DNA of 64,000 nucleotides from CAZAPG01 sp964486935 (lineage in GTDB: Bacteria > Chloroflexota > Anaerolineae > 4572-78 > J111). The notes beneath the pieces were generated by a model, which ran no database searches, was not told where the DNA came from, and was given only the letters and a program-made list of their open reading frames with translations. The DNA is taken from NCBI GenBank assembly GCA_964486935.1, contig CAZAPG010000027.1:1-64000 (forward strand), written 5' to 3'. Position 1 is the first letter of the stretch; each line of letters opens with the position of its first letter. Below, piece by piece: positions 59,186 through 64,000 of this stretch. The translations under genes were made by a program, and so were the position numbers.

Positions 59186-62100
59186 TTATTGGGTAGATTT
59201 GGCAATAACGGGCAGATAAATTGACCGCCCGCCCGGCGCACCGTTAAACGGCAACCCCAGCCCCAGGCCGGTCAGCGTATCGGAGAAGGTGAGCGTGTAA
59301 GTGCCAACCACCGAGCCGGCCACGTTGGTAGCGGTAACGGTGATAACTTGCGGGCCGGTAATCGTCCAGGTAAAGGTGACAACGTTGCTGGCGCTCATAA
59401 CCGGGCTGGTAATGGGCGGAGCGGGCGTGGGCGAATTGGTGGCTTCCCACACATAGGTGATAGGCAGGGTAGTGGTGAGCGGCAGCGTATTGGCGGTAAA
59501 GGTGTAGGTAATGCTGGTAGCGCCGGTAATCATGTTTGTTTCGCTTATGGACACACTGGCGGGCGGCGTTTCGCTATCCAAAATGGTCAGCGTGGCGCTG
59601 GTGGGCGCGCCCAGCGTGGCATTGACCGGATTGCTCAATTCGATAATTACGGTTTCGTCAGGTTCATCCAGCGTGTCGGCGGTGATGGCCAGGGTAAAGG
59701 TCAGGCTGGTAACGCCGGGGTTAAATGTGAGCGCGCCGGTGGCGGCTGTAAAATCAACGCCGGCGGTGGCCGTGCCGCTAACGGTTGTGCCGTAAGTGAT
59801 GGTGATGGGCTGCGCGGCCGCGGCGCTGAGCGTCACCGTGATAACTACCGGACCGGCATCTTCTGACACGCTGTAGGCGGGGGAGTCAAATTGAACGGTG
59901 GCTACGTCGTCATCCACAATGGTCAGCGTGGCGGTAGGGGCAGCGCCCAGCGTGGCATTGACCGGATTGGCCAACTCGGCGATGACGGTTTCGTCGCCTT
60001 CAACCAGGGCGTCATTGGTGATGGGCAGGGTGACGGTAATGGCTGTAGTTCCGGCGGGGAAAACCAGCAGGGTATTGACCGCGGTGTAATCCGCGCCGGC
60101 GGTGGCCGTGCCGCTAACGGTAGTGCGCACCGTAACGGTAATGGGCAGGGCGGAAGCGTTGCTGAGCGTGGCTGTCAAAATGGCCTGGCCGGATGGGTCA
60201 TTCTCGTTGAGGCTGTAGCCGGTTGGGTTAAATTGAACAACAGGTTGCGACTCGTCATCCACAATGGTGAGCGTGGCCGGGGTGGGCGCGCCCAGCGTGG
60301 CGTTAACCGGGGCGGCCAGCTCAACTATTACAGTTTCGTTACCTTCAAACAGAAAATCATTGAGTAGGGGGACGGTAAAGGTGATGCTGCTTGTGCCCGC
60401 CGGGAAGGTGAGCAAGGTGTTGACCGGCGTAAAATCGAGCGCAGGGGTGGCCGTGCCGCTAACGGTTGTCCGCGCCGTTACCGAAACCGGCTGGCTGGAG
60501 AGGTTGCTGAGGGTGGCGGTAATAATCGCCGGCCCGGCATTTTCGCCAACAGAGTAGGCTGCCGCGCTAAATTGAACCGTTGGCTGCGGGTCGTCATTAA
60601 CAATGGCGCCAATGCCCTGGCTATCGCCAATGATGGCGCTGCCCTGGGTAACGCCTGTTAAATTAACAAAAAAGGTTTCGTTCGGCTCAAACGTGGTATC
60701 GCCGTTGATGGTGATGTTGATAACATCTATGGTTGTGCCGGGCGGGTTAAAATTGGCCTGCCCTGTAGCGGCAAGGTAATCGCCGGGGGCGATGGCGGTA
60801 TTATTGGCCGTGGCGTAGGCCACCCGCACCACCTGTCCGCTGGCGGGCGTGAGGGTAACGGTAAAAACCATGGTGCGCGTGCCGGCGTTGCCCTCGATGA
60901 TTGAAGCATCGCTGATGGTCAGGGTGGGGGCCGGGTCGTTATCAATAATGGTCAGCGTGGCGGCTGAGGGCGCGCCCAGGCCGGCATTGACCGGCCCGCT
61001 CAGGCTCAGGTTGATGGTTTCGCCGGCCTCGTTCAGGGCGTCGTTGTTGATGCCTACAGTAAAGGTAAGGCTGGTGGTACCAGCGTTAAATACCAGCGCG
61101 CCGCTGGCGGCGGTGTAGTCGTTACCGGCGGTGGTGGCGGTGCCATCGGCGGTGGCGTAGGTAACGGTGATGGGCCGGGCCGACGGCGCGTTGAGCGTGA
61201 CCGTAATCACCGCTGCGCCAACATTTTCATTAACGCTGTAGGCGGCGTTGCTGAATTGGACCGTGGCGGCGTCGTTGTCAACAATGGAAAGGACGGCGCT
61301 GGTGGGCGTTACGGCCAGCGTGGCGTTAACGGGATTGCTCAGGCTGAGGTTGATGGTTTCGTCCGGCTGCTCGTTGGTGATGATATCATTGGCAATGGCT
61401 ACGGTAAAGGTAACAGCCGTTGCGCCTGCCGAAAAGACAACATTGCCGCTGGCGCTGGTGTAGTCCAGCGGCGCGGTAGCGGTGCCATCGCTGGTGGCAT
61501 AGGTGGCAGTGACCACCCGCCCCGAAGGGGCCGAAAGTTGGGCTGTGATGACCGCCAGCCCCACAGTCTCGCTAACGCTGTAGGCGGGGTTGCTAAATTG
61601 AACCGTTGGCAGCGGGTCGTCATTGATAATAGTCAGCGTGGCCTGGCTGGGCGCGCCCAATACGCCGTTGCCCGGATTGCTCAACTCCAGCACCACGGTT
61701 TCGTCGGCCTCGTTGAGGGCGTCGTTGTTGATGGGCACGTTGAACGTAGCCACCGTGTTACCGGGGGCAAACACTAACACGGTATTGACTGCCGTAAAGT
61801 CGCTGCCGGCGGTGGCGGTGCCGCTGATGGTGCTGCGGGCCGTTACCGAGATGGTGGTGGCCGAGGTGGTGGTCAGCGTAGCGGTGATGGTGGCCTGGCC
61901 GGAACCGTCGTTTTCGGCGATGCTGTAGGCGGCGCCGGTGAACTGAATTTGGGGCGGCGGCTCGTCGTTGGCAATGGTCAGCGTGGCGGCTGAGGGCGCG
62001 CCCAGGTTGGCATTGACCGGCCCGCTCAGGCTCAGGTTGATGGTTTCATCGGCCTCGTGGGTGGAGTCGTTGATGATGGGGATGGTGAAGCTCTGGCCGG

Positions 62101-64000
62101 TAACGCCCGAAGGGAAAAAGAGCGCGCCGGAAACCGGGGCGTAATCATTATCGGCGGCGGTGGCGGTGCCATCGGCGGTGGCGTAGGTCACAGTGACCGG
62201 CTGGGCCGAAACCGCGTTCAGCGTGACGGTAATGGTGGCCTGCCCGCTGCCAATATTTTCGGGAACGCTATAGGTGAGGCTGCTAAATTGAACGCTGACA
62301 ACATCATTATCAACAATAGTGAGAGTGGTGGTTGGGGGGCCAACCAGCACGGCGTTGACCGGATTGCTCAGTTCAAGTTGGATATCTTCGTCCGGTTCGT
62401 TAAACAGTAAATCGGTGATGGTGACGGTAAAGGTGACAGTGGTGCTGCCAACAGGAAAAACAAGCGGCGCAGCGCCGGTGGGGGAGTAGTCACCGTCGGC
62501 AAAGCGGGCGGTGATATCGGCGATGGTGCGGGTAACAGTGACCACCCGGCCCGAAGGCACATTTAGCATGGCGGTGATAACGGCGGTGTTGGCGCTTTCG
62601 TTTTCGGTGTAAGGGTTGCCGCTAAACTGCACGGCAGGCAGCGGGTCGTTATCAATAATGGTGGCCGTGGCGGTTGCGGGCGCGCCCAGCGTGGCATTGA
62701 CCGGATTTGCCAGGCTGAGGTTGATGGTTTCGTCATCCTCGTCCAGGGCGTCGTCGCCAATGGGGATGGTGAAAAATCTCAGCGTTGCGCCCGGCGGAAA
62801 GGCGAGCGTGCCGGTGAGCGGCGGGGCGTAATCGCCGGTAGCCAGGGTGGCCGTGCCATCGGTGATAACATAAGTAACGGTGACGGTTTGCCCGGAAACG
62901 GGGCCAAGCAGTGTGGCTACAAACACCAGGCCGGACCCCTCATTGACCGGATAATTGGTAGTGCTGAAGCGCACCTGCGGCGGCGGGTCGTCATCCACAA
63001 TGGTTAGCGTGGCGGCCGAGGGCGCGCCCAGCACGGCGTTGGCCGGGGCGCTCAGGCTCAGGTTGATGGTTTCGTTGGCTTCGTCGCGGGTGTCGTTGTT
63101 GATGGGGATGGTGAAAGTTGCCGCGGTAGCGCCCGGCAAAAAGGTGAGCGTGCCGCCGGTTGGATTGTAATCGCCATCGGCGCTGGTGGCCGTGCCATCG
63201 GCGGTGGCGTAGTTGACATCCACGGTGCGGCCCGAAGCCGTGGAAAGCGTGGCCGTTACAACCGCCAGTCCAACCCCCTCGGCGGCGCTGTAGGTGGGGC
63301 TGCTAAATTGAACCGTTGGCAGTGGGTCGTCATCAATAATGGTCAGCAGGGCGGTGGTGGGCGTTACCGGCAGGGTCGCATTGACCGGGTTGCTCAGAAT
63401 CAGGTTGACGGTTTCGTTATTCTCGTCCAGCGTGTCGTTGTTGATGGTAACGGTAAAGGTTTGGCTCAGGCTGTTGGGCGGAATGACCAGCGTGCCGACC
63501 AGCGGGGTGTAATCGGCGGCGGTGGCCGTGCCATTGGTAATGGCGTAGGTTACGTTGATGGTTTGCTCCGAGGTGGTGGAGAGGGTAACGGTGATGGTGG
63601 CGCTCCCTGCCGGCTCGTTGACGGTGTAGCCGGGGGCGCTAAATTGAAGCGTGGGTTTGGGGTCGTCATCATTAATGGTGGCCGTGCCAAAGCCGGGCGC
63701 GCCGATGGTGGCGCTAACCGGGTTGCCGAGTTGCAAAAAGAAGGTTTCGGGGTCTTCGGCAACGGCATCGCCCAAAACAGCCACGGTAACAACCTGGCTG
63801 CTTTGAAACGGTAAAAAGGTAAGGGTGGTGGTGCTCACGGGCGTATAATCAACCCCGGCGGTGGCTGTGCCGTTGGCGGTGGCGTAATCTACGGCCACGG
63901 TGTTTTCGCTGGGGGCGGAGAGGGTGATGTCAAAGCTGGCAATTGTTGGGGTGATGCCGGTGCCTTCGGTAACGGTAATGTTGTTGACTTGAATAGTGGG
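59186..64000 (-). CDS. Giant Calx-beta repeat surface protein, C-terminal part
   Basis: Open to the window edge, so the N-terminus is missing; ~1604 residues are seen. Thirteen tandem Calx-beta domains of ~112-118 residues occur. Each starts near a (P/V)xVQFSxxxYSVxExxG strand, carries YATADGTATxxxDYT, then FTVxINND-x-DExxETINLxLSNPVNAxLG, and ends ATLTIxDDD. The acidic ends bind Ca2+ in known domains. Repeat 10 differs most. A PKD-like module (~115 residues) follows, then a Gly/Pro stretch and the end IYLPVIAKSTQ, a C-terminus I associate with exported Chloroflexota proteins. Probably a Ca-stiffened adhesin or matrix fibre. Confidence 0.9.
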   Translation of the reverse strand, partial: PTIQVNNITVTEGTGITPTIASFDITLSAPSENTVAVDYATANGTATAGVDYTPVSTTTLTFLPFQSSQVVTVAVLGDAVAEDPETFFLQLGNPVSATIGAPGFGTATINDDDPKPTLQFSAPGYTVNEPAGSATITVTLSTTSEQTINVTYAITNGTATAADYTPLVGTLVIPPNSLSQTFTVTINNDTLDENNETVNLILSNPVNATLPVTPTTALLTIIDDDPLPTVQFSSPTYSAAEGVGLAVVTATLSTASGRTVDVNYATADGTATSADGDYNPTGGTLTFLPGATAATFTIPINNDTRDEANETINLSLSAPANAVLGAPSAATLTIVDDDPPPQVRFSTTNYPVNEGSGLVFVATLLGPVSGQTVTVTYVITDGTATLATGDYAPPLTGTLAFPPGATLRFFTIPIGDDALDEDDETINLSLANPVNATLGAPATATATIIDNDPLPAVQFSGNPYTENESANTAVITAMLNVPSGRVVTVTRTIADITARFADGDYSPTGAAPLVFPVGSTTVTFTVTITDLLFNEPDEDIQLELSNPVNAVLVGPPTTTLTIVDNDVVSVQFSSLTYSVPENIGSGQATITVTLNAVSAQPVTVTYATADGTATAADNDYAPVSGALFFPSGVTGQSFTIPIINDSTHEADETINLSLSGPVNANLGAPSAATLTIANDEPPPQIQFTGAAYSIAENDGSGQATITATLTTTSATTISVTARSTISGTATAGSDFTAVNTVLVFAPGNTVATFNVPINNDALNEADETVVLELSNPGNGVLGAPSQATLTIINDDPLPTVQFSNPAYSVSETVGLAVITAQLSAPSGRVVTATYATSDGTATAPLDYTSASGNVVFSAGATAVTFTVAIANDIITNEQPDETINLSLSNPVNATLAVTPTSAVLSIVDNDAATVQFSNAAYSVNENVGAAVITVTLNAPSARPITVTYATADGTATTAGNDYTAASGALVFNAGTTSLTFTVGINNDALNEAGETINLSLSGPVNAGLGAPSAATLTIIDNDPAPTLTISDASIIEGNAGTRTMVFTVTLTPASGQVVRVAYATANNTAIAPGDYLAATGQANFNPPGTTIDVINITINGDTTFEPNETFFVNLTGVTQGSAIIGDSQGIGAIVNDDPQPTVQFSAAAYSVGENAGPAIITATLSNLSSQPVSVTARTTVSGTATPALDFTPVNTLLTFPAGTSSITFTVPLLNDFLFEGNETVIVELAAPVNATLGAPTPATLTIVDDESQPVVQFNPTGYSLNENDPSGQAILTATLSNASALPITVTVRTTVSGTATAGADYTAVNTLLVFPAGTTAITVTLPITNDALVEGDETVIAELANPVNATLGAAPTATLTIVDDDVATVQFDSPAYSVSEDAGPVVITVTLSAAAAQPITITYGTTVSGTATAGVDFTAATGALTFNPGVTSLTFTLAITADTLDEPDETVIIELSNPVNATLGAPTSATLTILDSETPPASVSISETNMITGATSITYTFTANTLPLTTTLPITYVWEATNSPTPAPPITSPVMSASNVVTFTWTITGPQVITVTATNVAGSVVGTYTLTFSDTLTGLGLGLPFNGAPGGRSIYLPVIAKSTQ

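Noticed and set aside
59348..63814. Several long plus-strand reading frames of 70-170 codons across the Calx-beta region
   Set aside because: They are antisense to the repeats, are Gly/Val-rich by reverse reading of Thr/Asn/Pro codons, and lack ribosome sites and family signatures.

Overview
The window looks like chromosome from a member of the Chloroflexota (Anaerolineae or Caldilineae type). This is inferred from four traits seen here: lipoproteins with long Thr-Pro linkers, large GAF/PAS histidine kinases, a Ser/Thr kinase with a C-terminal FHA domain, and a giant Calx-beta surface protein ending in an IYLPVIAK-type tail. No rRNA or other taxonomic marker is present, so the assignment is inferential. 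Gene density is high, with many small same-strand clusters.

Region by region. 1-5.6 kb: the end of a CaiB/BaiF CoA-transferase, an SIS sugar-phosphate protein, an MBL-fold hydrolase, and an O-antigen-ligase-like membrane protein fused to a glycosidase-like domain. 5.6-8.8 kb (minus strand): a 54-aa protein, a DUF7662-like/XRE regulator, a degenerate histidine kinase, and a Ser/Thr kinase with FHA. 8.9-15.9 kb (plus): a lytic transglycosylase lipoprotein, a GAF/PAS kinase whose phospho-acceptor His is Gln, and a LysM/IPT cell-wall protein, closed by a two-way terminator. 15.9-20.8 kb (minus): a sensor kinase and a cadherin-like/Fn3 surface protein. 21-27 kb: housekeeping genes mnmE, yebC-ruvC-ruvA and ftsK. 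27-29.2 kb: small proteins, an AlbA_2 ATPase-type regulator and an antitoxin remnant. 29.4-35.8 kb (minus): a signalling operon of MBL hydrolase, four-GAF histidine kinase, two-receiver BTAD regulator and LolD/MacB-type ATPase, with a MITE-like element next to its promoter. 35.9-37.6 kb: a MazG-like pyrophosphohydrolase and an MFS transporter. 38.1-43.3 kb: a compact metabolic island of thiolase-like protein, DUF35 protein, half-length FolE2-like protein, Pta, AckA, ACP and convergent AcpS. 44-50.7 kb: a phosphodiesterase lipoprotein with a C10 tract, an NfeD-type protease, an unknown 327-aa protein and a beta-propeller/FG-GAP exported protein. 50.9-58.8 kb: gatC-gatA, then an operon of VPS10/BNR protein, MFS transporter and TauD-like oxygenase, then a glyoxalase II-like hydrolase. 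58.8-59.1 kb: two tRNA-Ser genes. 59.2-64 kb: the C-terminal part of the Calx-beta protein, running off the window.

Most notable. (i) The 38-43 kb island joins thiolase chemistry to an acyl-phosphate/ATP-yielding pair and a private acyl carrier. It contains a T-fold protein equal to only half of FolE2. (ii) Two MBL paralogues 33 kb apart share a 32-bp promoter box (27 of 32 identical). The copy heading the signalling operon carries a 93-bp element with 12-bp terminal inverted repeats and an exact 9-bp target duplication. (iii) Several signalling or enzyme domains have lost key residues: Q for H in one kinase, no usable ATP-binding motifs in another, and A for E at the likely nucleophile of the glycosidase-like domain. 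(iv) A C10 tract near the start of a lipoprotein gene keeps the frame open only at that length.
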